Source: Parvibaculum sp035325945
GTDB lineage: Bacteria > Pseudomonadota > Alphaproteobacteria > Parvibaculales > Parvibaculaceae
Assembly: GCF_035325945.1 (NCBI RefSeq)
Contig: NZ_DAOKYX010000003.1
Location: 1-64,000 of the forward strand
Length of the DNA stretch: 64,000 bases
Direction of reading: 5' to 3'
In this document: one piece after another, positions 14,819-22,685 of the stretch
Layout: each line of letters opens with the position of its first letter
Numbering within the stretch: the first letter of the stretch is position 1
The notes under the pieces: generated by a model
Database searches by the model: none
What the model saw: the letters and a program-made list of their open reading frames with translations, nothing else
What the model was told of the DNA's origin: nothing
Translations under genes and position numbers: made by a program

Positions 14819-16222
14819 ATGACCTCCATGAGCGCAGAGCCTGCCACGGGGGAGACGGCCGCCGAGTGGCGTTCCTCCGCCGATCTGTTCGGCCATCCCA
14901 AAGGGCTCACATTTCTGTTCGGAACGGAAATGTGGGAGCGCTTCTCCTATTACGGGATGCGCGCCGTCCTCGTCCTCTACATGGTCAAATATCTGCTTCT
15001 GCCGGGACAGGCGGAAAGCGTCGTCGGGCTTGCGACGCTCAGGGCGACGCTCGAATGGGTGCTCGGGCCGCTCGGCCCCCAGCCGCTCGCCTCGCAGATC
15101 TACGGCCTCTATACGGGCTTCGTCTATCTCACACCGATCATTGGCGGGCTCGTCGCCGATCGCCTTCTCGGTCAGCGGCGGACCGTCATCATCGGTGCCG
15201 TGCTCATGGCGGCGGGTCATTTCATGATGGCGTTCGAGGGGCTTTTTCTCTTCGCGCTTTTCACGCTCATCCTCGCCAATGGCGCCTTCAAGCCCAATAT
15301 ATCGACGCAGGTCGGCAGCCTCTACGCGCCGGGCGATCATCGCCGCGACCGCGCCTACTCGATCTTTTATGTAGGCATCAATCTCGGCGGGTTCATGGCG
15401 CCTCTCGTCTGCGGCACGCTCGGCGAAAAGGTCGGCTGGCATTATGCCTTCGGCGCGGCAGGCATCGGGATGCTTTTCGGCCTTGTCATCTATCTTTACG
15501 GCCAGCGCCATCTGCCGCCCGATCCCCGCGAGCGTCTCGCGGCCGCAAGGAGGGAGGCAGGGCCGCTCGGCCGCGAAGACTGGCGCGCCATTGCGGTTCT
15601 GCTCGCCCTTTTCGTGCCGGTCAGTTTCTTCTGGGCGACCTATGAGCAGCAGGGCAACACGATCGTTCTCTGGGCGGACGGCTTCACGGACCGCTCGCTC
15701 GATCTCCTGTTCTGGCAGGGAGAGATTCCGACGACGTGGTTCCAGTCCTTCAACCCGTTCCTGATCTTTGCCTTCACGCCGCTCGTCGTGAGCCTCTGGG
15801 CGCGGCAGGCACGGAAGGGGCGCGAGCCCTCGACAATTTCCAAGATGGCGCTTGGCTGCCTCGGCGTCGCTATCGCCAATCTGATCCTCGCATTCGCGGC
15901 CTGGCAGGCGGGCGTGGACGGCAAGGCGGGCTGGCTCTGGCTTTTCGCCTATTTCGTCATCATCACCATCGGCGAGCTCTACATCTCGCCCATCGGCCTT
16001 TCGCTCGTCTCGAAGATCGCGCCGGCCTCCATTCTCTCGCTTCTCATGGGGCTGTGGCTTGCGACGAGCTTCGCCGGCAATCTTCTCGCGGGCTGGCTCG
16101 GCGGCTTCTGGAGCGCGATGGGGAAGGTGGAATTCTTCCTCATGATCGCGCTCATCGCCCTTGTCGCATCGGTGGCGATCCGTCTCCTCGCCAGACCGCT
16201 GAAATCCGCTCTCGACCAGTAG
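14819..16222 (+). CDS. POT/PTR2-family proton-dependent oligopeptide transporter
   Basis: 467 residues with 12 or more membrane helices. The POT signature is at the first helix: EMWERFSYYGMRAVLVLYM carries the ExxER[F/Y] motif needed for proton coupling. A second signature is GGLVADRLLGQRRTVIIGA, the loop between helices 2 and 3, followed by LANGAFKPNISTQVG and YSIFYVGINLGGF, which match PTR2 family signature 2. It takes up di- and tripeptides with protons across the inner membrane. AGGAG lies three bases before ATG 14819; an ATG at 14828 is an alternative. It converges with folE. Confidence 0.92.
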   Translation: MTSMSAEPATGETAAEWRSSADLFGHPKGLTFLFGTEMWERFSYYGMRAVLVLYMVKYLLLPGQAESVVGLATLRATLEWVLGPLGPQPLASQIYGLYTGFVYLTPIIGGLVADRLLGQRRTVIIGAVLMAAGHFMMAFEGLFLFALFTLILANGAFKPNISTQVGSLYAPGDHRRDRAYSIFYVGINLGGFMAPLVCGTLGEKVGWHYAFGAAGIGMLFGLVIYLYGQRHLPPDPRERLAAARREAGPLGREDWRAIAVLLALFVPVSFFWATYEQQGNTIVLWADGFTDRSLDLLFWQGEIPTTWFQSFNPFLIFAFTPLVVSLWARQARKGREPSTISKMALGCLGVAIANLILAFAAWQAGVDGKAGWLWLFAYFVIITIGELYISPIGLSLVSKIAPASILSLLMGLWLATSFAGNLLAGWLGGFWSAMGKVEFFLMIALIALVASVAIRLLARPLKSALDQ

Positions 16223-16224
16223 CC

Positions 16225-16809
16225 TCAGTCGTGATTGGCGGTGAGGCGCAGGAATTCCTGGCGCGTTCTCGGGTCGTCGCGCACATCGCCCAGAAGCTGG
16301 CTCGTCGTCAGCGTCGCGCCGGGGGAATTGACGCCGCGGAGCGTCATGCAGTTGTGCTCGGCGCGAATGACGACGCCGACGCCCTTGGGTTGCAGGATCT
16401 CGTAGATCGCCCGCGCGATGTCCGCGGTCAGCTTCTCCTGAATCTGGAGGCGCTTGGCAAAGCCCTGCACGACGCGCGCGAGCTTGGAAATGCCGACGAC
16501 GCGCCTTGAAGGCAGATAGCCCACATGCGCGACCCCGACCACGGGCAGCATGTGATGCTCGCAGAAGCTGGTGACGCGGATGTCGCGCAGCACGACCAGC
16601 TCGTCATAGCCGCCAACTTCCTCGAACACGCGCTCGAGATAGGCGCGCGGATCGGTGTCATAGCCCGAGAAGAGTTCGCGGTAGGAGCGCACCACGCGGC
16701 CCGGCGTGTCGATCAATCCTTCGCGCTTCGGATCGTCGCCCGCCCAGCGAATGAGGGTGCGGACCGCGGCTTCTGCTTCTTCCTCTGTTGGTTTCTGATC
16801 GTCTGACAC
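16225..16809 (-). CDS. folE: GTP cyclohydrolase I (type IA)
   Basis: 194 residues, normal length. It converts GTP to 7,8-dihydroneopterin triphosphate, the first step of tetrahydrofolate synthesis. Signatures: DTPGRVVRSYRELFSGY, the zinc ligands in SFCEHHMLP and in AEHNCMTLRGV (Cys, His, Cys), and KLARVVQGFAKRLQIQE. The start is GTG at 16809, supported by AGGTGAGG about seven bases upstream. A 354-base region upstream has no gene but contains a 16S-rRNA-end-like sequence, listed separately. Confidence 0.95.
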   Translation of the reverse strand: MSDDQKPTEEEAEAAVRTLIRWAGDDPKREGLIDTPGRVVRSYRELFSGYDTDPRAYLERVFEEVGGYDELVVLRDIRVTSFCEHHMLPVVGVAHVGYLPSRRVVGISKLARVVQGFAKRLQIQEKLTADIARAIYEILQPKGVGVVIRAEHNCMTLRGVNSPGATLTTSQLLGDVRDDPRTRQEFLRLTANHD

Positions 16810-17163
16810 TGAGGAGCCTCACCTGATTGTTCTTGTTGGTCTTCGTCGCGCCACTTTTATGCAAGAGCGAGGCTGGGGATTCCAGCATTTCCCTCGCAAT
16901 GCGGCCGCGGCGCCGATCTCTCCCCTTCATATGCGCCATTTGCGCCGCTGGATCACCTCCTTGGGGCGCGAAATGGCCGTGGCGCCGTGTTTAACCCTGA
17001 AGCCATCATGGATTTGTGAGGGTTTGATACCGATCAATGCCGCATTTTCCGCCCGCCGCGATCATCTGACGACGAAACGATCACGATCGGACAGACGATG
17101 GCGCGGTCGGGCAGCGAGGCGCGAAGCCAGGACGGAGCGGTCCGCCCGTCACCTCATCGCCGT
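16810..17163. promoter_or_regulatory. intergenic region upstream of folE
   Basis: 354 bases without a supported gene. It holds the folE promoter and the 3' side of aguB. The most notable element is the 16-base sequence at 16947-16962 identical to the 3' end of bacterial 16S rRNA. An open frame from ATG 16939 overlaps folE out of frame and encodes an Arg-rich product of no recognisable type, so it is not called. Confidence 0.5.
16942..16969 (+). other. 16S rRNA 3'-end-like (anti-Shine-Dalgarno) element in a small hairpin
   Basis: GCTGGATCACCTCCTT at 16947-16962 equals the last bases of 16S rRNA, including the anti-Shine-Dalgarno core CACCTCCTT. GCGCC (16942-16946) and GGCGC (16965-16969) could pair and display it in a loop on a plus-strand RNA. 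On the minus strand it reads as a perfect extended Shine-Dalgarno, but the next ATG (16939) is about 16 bases away, too far. It may be a small RNA, an rRNA fragment, or chance. Confidence 0.3.
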
Positions 17164-18051
17164 TCACCTGTGCACCGGGTGGCGCAGCGTGCCGTCGAGC
17201 GTCAGCAATTCGCCATATATGTCGATGCGCCGGTCGCGGAAGACGCCCCATTCGAGCCGCGCGCGGCGAAGCGCGTCGAGATCGAATTGCGCGGTCAGCA
17301 CGGCTTCATCGGATTCGCCAGCTTCGGCCACCTTCTTGCCCGTGTTGTCGGCGATGAAGGACGAGCCGTAGAAGGTGATTTCGCATGTGCGCCCTTCCTC
17401 GCGCCCGATCCTGTTCGAGGCGATGACGGGCACCATATTGGCCGCCGCGTGCCCCTGCATGGTGCGCTGCCAGTGGTCGCGCGAATGGATCGTCGGGTCG
17501 TGCGGCTCGGAGCCGATCGCCGTCGGGTAGCAGATGACGTCGGCGCCCTTGAGCGCGAGGATGCGCGCGGTTTCCGGAAACCACTGGTCCCAGCAGACGG
17601 CCGCGCCGATGCGGGCATATCGCGTGTTCCAGACGAGGAAGCCGCTGTCGCCGGGGGAGAAATAGTATTTCTCCTTGTATCCCGGCCCGTCGGGGATGTG
17701 CGACTTGCGGTAGACGCCGAGGATTTCTCCATCCGCATCGATCATGACGAGCGAGTTGTAGAGGGCGTTGTTCGTTCGCTCATAGATGGAGACAGGCAGC
17801 ACGACGCCGAGACGGTATGCGAGGGCCCGCATGTGCCGCACGGCGGGATTGTCCGCCACCGGCAAGGCGAGATGAAGAAAGCCGGGCTCCGTGTCCTTGC
17901 AGAAATAGGGCGTCTCGAAGAGCTCCTGAAGCAGGACGATCTGCGCGCCGCGCTCGGCGGCATGCGTGACGAGCTTTTCCGCTCTCGCAATGTTCTCCTC
18001 GCGATCGGGGCCGCAGGCCATCTGCGTCGCGGCAACGGTCAGTTCGGACAT
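17164..18051 (-). CDS. aguB: N-carbamoylputrescine amidase
   Basis: 295 residues, nitrilase/carbon-nitrogen hydrolase superfamily. The Glu-Lys-Cys triad is visible: Glu in IVLLQELFETPYF, Lys in YRKSHIPDGPGY and Cys in GAAVCWDQWFPE. The strings FCKDTEPGFLHLA and IPDGPGYKEKYYFSPGD are typical of the AguB subgroup. It hydrolyses N-carbamoylputrescine to putrescine, CO2 and ammonia. It is transcribed away from a ptcA-aguD-aguA-arcC operon, with 115 bases between, so the two directions probably share regulation by agmatine. Having both this enzyme and a carbamoyltransferase gives two fates for the same intermediate. Confidence 0.93.
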   Translation of the reverse strand: MSELTVAATQMACGPDREENIARAEKLVTHAAERGAQIVLLQELFETPYFCKDTEPGFLHLALPVADNPAVRHMRALAYRLGVVLPVSIYERTNNALYNSLVMIDADGEILGVYRKSHIPDGPGYKEKYYFSPGDSGFLVWNTRYARIGAAVCWDQWFPETARILALKGADVICYPTAIGSEPHDPTIHSRDHWQRTMQGHAAANMVPVIASNRIGREEGRTCEITFYGSSFIADNTGKKVAEAGESDEAVLTAQFDLDALRRARLEWGVFRDRRIDIYGELLTLDGTLRHPVHR

Positions 18052-18166
18052 CTCAGCACCCGGCGATACGGAAACGAGGGCTCATCCGGAATGGAAGGGC
18101 GCATCGACTCTAGATCGCCGCGCCGCGCCTTCGCAACCTCCTTGCAGCCAGCACCATAGGTTCCTC

Positions 18167-19195
18167 ATGCGTCACTTCATCGACACGCAGGATTTCTCGA
18201 AGGCCGAGCTTCTCGATCTCATCCAGCTCATCCATCTCACCAAGGACGCGGACAAGCAGGGCGCGTTGCCGCAACTTCTGAGCGGCACGTCGCTCGGCAT
18301 GATCTTCGAGGAGCCTTCCACGCGCACGCGCGTTTCCTTCGAAGTCGCGATGACGAAACTCGGCGGGCACGCGCTCTATCTCCGGCCGGGTGAAATCCAT
18401 CTCGGGCAGCGCGAATCCACCAAGGACACGGCGAAGGTCATCAGCCGGATGGTGAACGCCATCGAGGCGCGGACACTCTCGCACAAGACGGTGCTGGAGC
18501 TTGCTCGCCACGCAAGCGTGCCCGTCATCAACGGCCTTACCGACTACAACCATCCGACGCAGGTGGTCTGCGACGTCTTCACCATGCTCGAGCACAAATT
18601 GCCCGGAAAGTCGCTGGAGGATCTCAATGTCGTCTTCATCGGCGACACGACAAATGTGTGCTCCTCGCTCATGCTCATCTGCACGCAGCTCGGCATGCGC
18701 TTCACGCAGGCGGCGCCCCAAAAATATCAAGCGCCGGAAGCCTTGCAGGAGATCGCGCGAGAAAACTGCAAGCTGTCGGGCGGAACGCTCGTGGTGACGG
18801 ACGATCCCGTCGCCGCCGTGAGCGATGCCGACTTCATCTATACCGATCTGTGGTGGTGGGTCGGGCAGGAGGCGGAAATCCCTGAACGCAAGGCCGCCTT
18901 CATGCCCAAGTTTCAGGTCAATCTCGCCCTCTTCGAGAAGGCGCCCCGCCACGCGAAGATGATGCACTGCCTGCCCGCGAGCCGCGGCGTCGAGGCGACG
19001 GACGAGGTTCTCGATCATCCCCGTTCCATCATCTACGACCAGTCCGAAAACCGCCTTCACACCGAGAAGGCCATTCTCATCAAATTCGTCTATCCGCGCG
19101 TCAGCCGTCCGCCGCAGACACTGCGCGACTGGCATGCGGGACGCATTCAGGCGTTCCTTGGCGAAAGTCTCCGTCTCACCTTCGATCCCTCGTGA
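18167..19195 (+). CDS. ptcA: putrescine carbamoyltransferase (ornithine-carbamoyltransferase family)
   Basis: 342 residues. Carbamoyl-phosphate loop FEEPSTRTRVSFEVAM, then HPTQVVCDVFTM (about 129) and the catalytic HCLPASRGVEATDEVLD near 270 identify the OTC/PTC family. Assignment to putrescine rather than ornithine rests on the agmatine genes around it and on a C-terminal extension after SENRLHTEKAIL (about 40 residues, KFVYPRVSRPP onward) like that of PTCs. It phosphorolyses N-carbamoylputrescine to putrescine plus carbamoyl phosphate, which ArcC uses to make ATP. ATG 18167 has only a weak ribosome site (AGG, about six bases upstream). First gene of the four-gene operon. Confidence 0.88.
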   Translation: MRHFIDTQDFSKAELLDLIQLIHLTKDADKQGALPQLLSGTSLGMIFEEPSTRTRVSFEVAMTKLGGHALYLRPGEIHLGQRESTKDTAKVISRMVNAIEARTLSHKTVLELARHASVPVINGLTDYNHPTQVVCDVFTMLEHKLPGKSLEDLNVVFIGDTTNVCSSLMLICTQLGMRFTQAAPQKYQAPEALQEIARENCKLSGGTLVVTDDPVAAVSDADFIYTDLWWWVGQEAEIPERKAAFMPKFQVNLALFEKAPRHAKMMHCLPASRGVEATDEVLDHPRSIIYDQSENRLHTEKAILIKFVYPRVSRPPQTLRDWHAGRIQAFLGESLRLTFDPS

Positions 19196-19238
19196 ATTGC
19201 AACGGCCAAACCAGATCGGAAAGCGTGGAGATATGAAA

Positions 19239-20642
19239 ATGATCGCTCTCAATGAACCGGTGCCCCAGAGTCGCGGCTTCAAGCGCGTCCTCAATCAGCT
19301 CGACATGACGCTTTTCACCGTCTGCGCGATCCTCGTCATCGACACGCTCGCGGCTTCCGCCAAGGTCGGCGTGTCATCGCTGGCGTGGTGGATCATCACC
19401 TTCGTCTTCTTCTTCGTGCCCTATGGCCTCATCGTGGCCGAACTCGGCGCGGCATATCCGGGCGAAGGCGGCATACAGCAATGGATCAGGCGCGCCTATG
19501 GCGATAAATGGGCGGGACGGACGGTCTGGTATTACTGGGTCAACGTCGCGCTCTGGATGCCATCCGTCTACATCCTATTCGCAGGCATGTTCGCGCAGCT
19601 CTTCGCGCCCGAAATGAGCCTCTGGGTGAAGATCGCCCTCGGCGTGTTCATGACATGGATCACCGTCGGCGTCGGCATCGCAAGCCTCGCCAACAGCAAG
19701 TGGGTGCCGAATATCGGCGCGGTGGTCAAAGCCGCGATCATGCTCATCATGGGCGTCGCGGGCATATGGATCGCCTCGACGCGGGGCTTCGCCAACGAGA
19801 TGACGCTCTCCACGCTGACGCCCGGCTGGGATGTCGGCCTCGCCTTCCTTCCCGTCGTCGTCTACAACTTTCTCGGCTTCGAGCTCATGTCGGGCGCGGG
19901 AGAGGAAATGGAGAATCCGGCTCGCGATGTACCGATCGCGATCGTCGTCGCCGGTCTTGCCATTGTCGGCTTCTATCTGCTCGCTACCTTCGGCATCCTC
20001 GTCGCGCTTCCGGTGAACGAGATCGGTCTCATCAGCGGCGTCATCGACACGGTCGCGCGGCTGCTGGGCGAGTCCCAGCTCGCGAAGACCGCGACGGTTC
20101 TCATCGGCATCGGCGCGCTCTACACGTTCTTCGCCAATATGGTGACATGGACGCTCGGTGCGAACCGCACCGCGCAGGCCGCCGCCGCCGATGGCGAGTT
20201 GCCCGCCGTCTTCGCCTCGCTCCATCCGACCTATCAGACGCCTGTCGGCGCCTTTCTCTGGACGGGTATCGTCTCGACGGTCGTCATCGTGCTTTACGGC
20301 TTCATGGCGGCGAATGCGGAGGATCTCTTCTGGTCGCTCTTCGCCTTCAGCTCGATCGTCTTCCTGCTGCCTTATCTTCTCGTCTTTCCGGCCTTCCTGC
20401 GGCTGAGGCGGATCGATGCCGGGACGTCGCGGCCCTATCGCGTGCCGGGCGGCATGGGGGCCTTGACGCTCATCGCCACCATATGCGTTCTCTTCATTCT
20501 CCAGGCCATTCTCTTTTTCGTCTGGGTGCCGGGTGAGCCGGTCGACTGGAGCACGGCCGGGCCGATCCTTGGCGGTGTCGTCCTCACCGTTCTCGTCGGC
20601 GAAGTCATTCTCGCGCTGCAGACGCGCCGAAAGGGAGCCTGA
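19239..20642 (+). CDS. aguD: APC-family agmatine/putrescine antiporter
   Basis: 467 residues, about 12 membrane helices, amino acid-polyamine-organocation superfamily (AguD/GadC-like branch). Visible elements: LNQLDMTLFTVCAILVIDTLA in helix 1, VPYGLIVAELGAAYPGEGGI in helix 2 with the conserved Glu-Leu-Gly, and FLGFELMSGAGEEMENPARDVP, the usual APC loop. By position between ptcA and aguA it should exchange external agmatine for putrescine. ATG 19239 is chosen because GGAG lies eight bases upstream; ATG 19233 would leave only two. The gene ends four bases before aguA. Confidence 0.85.
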   Translation: MIALNEPVPQSRGFKRVLNQLDMTLFTVCAILVIDTLAASAKVGVSSLAWWIITFVFFFVPYGLIVAELGAAYPGEGGIQQWIRRAYGDKWAGRTVWYYWVNVALWMPSVYILFAGMFAQLFAPEMSLWVKIALGVFMTWITVGVGIASLANSKWVPNIGAVVKAAIMLIMGVAGIWIASTRGFANEMTLSTLTPGWDVGLAFLPVVVYNFLGFELMSGAGEEMENPARDVPIAIVVAGLAIVGFYLLATFGILVALPVNEIGLISGVIDTVARLLGESQLAKTATVLIGIGALYTFFANMVTWTLGANRTAQAAAADGELPAVFASLHPTYQTPVGAFLWTGIVSTVVIVLYGFMAANAEDLFWSLFAFSSIVFLLPYLLVFPAFLRLRRIDAGTSRPYRVPGGMGALTLIATICVLFILQAILFFVWVPGEPVDWSTAGPILGGVVLTVLVGEVILALQTRRKGA

Positions 20643-20646
20643 ATTT

Positions 20647-21744
20647 ATGTCGCGACTTCTCGCCTCGACGCCCCGCGCCGACGGCTTCTTCATGCCGGCG
20701 GAGTGGGCGGCGCATGCGGGCACCTGGATGATCTGGCCGGAGCGCACCGACAACTGGCGCATGGGCGCGAAGCCCGCGCAGGCCGCCTTCGCCCGCGTGG
20801 CGGAGGCCATCGCCGAGACGGAGCCCGTCACCATGTGCGTCTCGCCCGCGCAGTATCAGAACGCGCGGCGCGTGCTTTCGCCAGCGGTGCGTGTCGTCGA
20901 GATGACGACCAATGACGCGTGGATGCGCGATTGTGGCCCCACCTGCGTCGTCGACGGCAAGGGGCATGTGCGTGGCGTCGACTGGGTCTTCAACGCCTGG
21001 GGCGGGCTCGAAGGCGGGCTCTATTTTCCCTGGGATCAGGACGAGCTTGTCGCGCAGAAGGTGCTCGGGATCGAAAGGCTCGACCGGTACAAGGCGCCCA
21101 TCGTTCTCGAAGGCGGGTCGATCCATGTCGATGGCGAGGGAACCCTTCTGACGACGGAGGAATGTCTCCTCAATCCGAACCGCAACCCGGGTCTGTCGAA
21201 GGCGGAGATCGAGGCGCAGCTCGAAGCATATCTCGGCATCTCGCGCACGATCTGGCTCGATCGTGGCGTCCATAATGACGAGACGTCCGGCCATATCGAC
21301 AATATCGCCTGTTTTGCGCGGCCCGGCGTCGTGCTTCTGAGCTGGACGGACGACACCGCCGATCCACAATATGAGATCAGCAAGGATGCGCTGGAGCGCC
21401 TCTCCCATGCGAAGGACGCCAGGGGTCGCTCGCTCGAGGTGGTGAAGCTCCATCAGCCGGGGCCACTCTTCCAGACGGCGGAAGAGGCCGAGGGTGTCGA
21501 TCATGTCGAGGGCACGCAGCCGCGCGTGGCCGGGCTCCGGCTCGCCGCGTCCTATGTCAATTTCTACATCGCGAATGGCGCGATCATCATGCCGCTCCTC
21601 GATCCGAAACATGACGGCGCGGCAGTCGAAACGCTGGCAAGGGTGTTTCCAGGCCGGAAGGTGAAGGGCGTTCCGGCGCGCGAGATCCTTCTCGGCGGCG
21701 GAAATATCCATTGCATCACGCAGCAGCAGCCGGGCGGCTCCTGA
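20647..21744 (+). CDS. aguA: agmatine deiminase
   Basis: 365 residues, the usual length. Peptidyl-arginine deiminase-like fold: FFMPAEWAAHAGTWMIWPER at the start, NDAWMRDCGPTCVV (Asp and Arg that bind the guanidinium), IVLEGGSIHVDGEGTLLTTEECLL, HNDETSGHIDNIACF (catalytic His), and the nucleophilic Cys in LGGGNIHCITQQQP near the C-terminus. It converts agmatine to N-carbamoylputrescine and ammonia. The previous gene ends four bases upstream and arcC starts two bases downstream, so these are translated from one message. Confidence 0.95.
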   Translation: MSRLLASTPRADGFFMPAEWAAHAGTWMIWPERTDNWRMGAKPAQAAFARVAEAIAETEPVTMCVSPAQYQNARRVLSPAVRVVEMTTNDAWMRDCGPTCVVDGKGHVRGVDWVFNAWGGLEGGLYFPWDQDELVAQKVLGIERLDRYKAPIVLEGGSIHVDGEGTLLTTEECLLNPNRNPGLSKAEIEAQLEAYLGISRTIWLDRGVHNDETSGHIDNIACFARPGVVLLSWTDDTADPQYEISKDALERLSHAKDARGRSLEVVKLHQPGPLFQTAEEAEGVDHVEGTQPRVAGLRLAASYVNFYIANGAIIMPLLDPKHDGAAVETLARVFPGRKVKGVPAREILLGGGNIHCITQQQPGGS

Positions 21745-21745
21745 C

Positions 21746-22648
21746 ATGCGGCTCGTGGTAGCCATTGGCGGCAACGCCCTTCTGAAGCGCGGAGAGGTTC
21801 TGAGCTTCGAGAACCAGCGGAAGAACATGCGCGCCTCGGCCGCCGCGCTTGCGGAAGCCGCGGGCCGCCATACGCTCGTCCTCGTGCATGGCAATGGCCC
21901 GCAGGTAGGGCTGCTCGCCCTCGAGGCCGATGCCTACAAGGCCGTGCCGCCCTATCCGCTCGATGTGCTGGGCGCCGAGTCGCAGGGCATGATCGGCTAT
22001 GTGATCGCGCAGGAGCTGCGCCGCATGCTGCCACGGCGCGGCATCGTCACCCTGCTGACGCAGACGGTGGTCGATGGCGGCGATCCGGCCTTCGCGCGGC
22101 CGACCAAGCCGATCGGACCCGTCTATGCGGAAGCCGGCGCGGGCGGGCTCGCCGCCGAGCGGGGATGGGCGATGGCGGCGGATGGCGAGGCGTTCCGCCG
22201 CGTCGTCGCCTCTCCGGAACCGCGGCGCATCGTGGAACTCGATGCCATCAGGCTCCTCATCGAGGCGGGGCAGATCGTGATCTGCACGGGCGGTGGCGGC
22301 ATCCCTGTCGTCGAGAGGGCGGGTGGCGTTCTCGACGGCGTCGAGGCGGTGATCGACAAGGATCTCGGCGCGTCCCTTCTCGCCTGCAATCTTGATGCGG
22401 ACCGCCTCGTCATTCTCACCGATGTCGAAGGCGTCTATCGCAACTGGGGCGGCGAGGAGCCTGACCTCATCAATCGCGCATGCGCGGGCGAATTCGACAT
22501 CAGCGCCTTCGCGAGCGGCTCGATGGGGCCGAAGGTCGATGCGGCCTGCCGCTTCGCCAGAGCGACGGGCCGCCCCGCCTTCATCGGCAATCTTGCCGAT
22601 GCGAAGCGCGTGATCGAGGGCGAGGCGGGAACCCGCATCGACCCCTGA
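21746..22648 (+). CDS. arcC: carbamate kinase
   Basis: 300 residues. Amino-acid kinase fold: VVAIGGNALLKRGE at the N-terminus, LVLVHGNGPQVGLLALE, IGYVIAQELRR, then ICTGGGGIPVVE and VIDKDLGASLLACNLDADRLVILTDVEGVY, ending with FASGSMGPKVDAACRF. It transfers the phosphate of carbamoyl phosphate to ADP, yielding ATP, CO2 and ammonia, the energy-conserving last step of agmatine fermentation. It starts one base after the aguA stop codon. It is convergent with the copper ATPase gene, only 37 bases away, with no clear hairpin between. Confidence 0.95.
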   Translation: MRLVVAIGGNALLKRGEVLSFENQRKNMRASAAALAEAAGRHTLVLVHGNGPQVGLLALEADAYKAVPPYPLDVLGAESQGMIGYVIAQELRRMLPRRGIVTLLTQTVVDGGDPAFARPTKPIGPVYAEAGAGGLAAERGWAMAADGEAFRRVVASPEPRRIVELDAIRLLIEAGQIVICTGGGGIPVVERAGGVLDGVEAVIDKDLGASLLACNLDADRLVILTDVEGVYRNWGGEEPDLINRACAGEFDISAFASGSMGPKVDAACRFARATGRPAFIGNLADAKRVIEGEAGTRIDP

Positions 22649-22685
22649 TGTTTTCGAGCGCAAGCCCGCTCGTCTCTCGCGCGCC

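Noticed and set aside
16658..16939. 93-codon minus-strand frame with a perfect Shine-Dalgarno upstream
   Set aside because: Spacing of about 16 bases is too long, and the product is an Arg-rich shadow overlapping folE out of frame.
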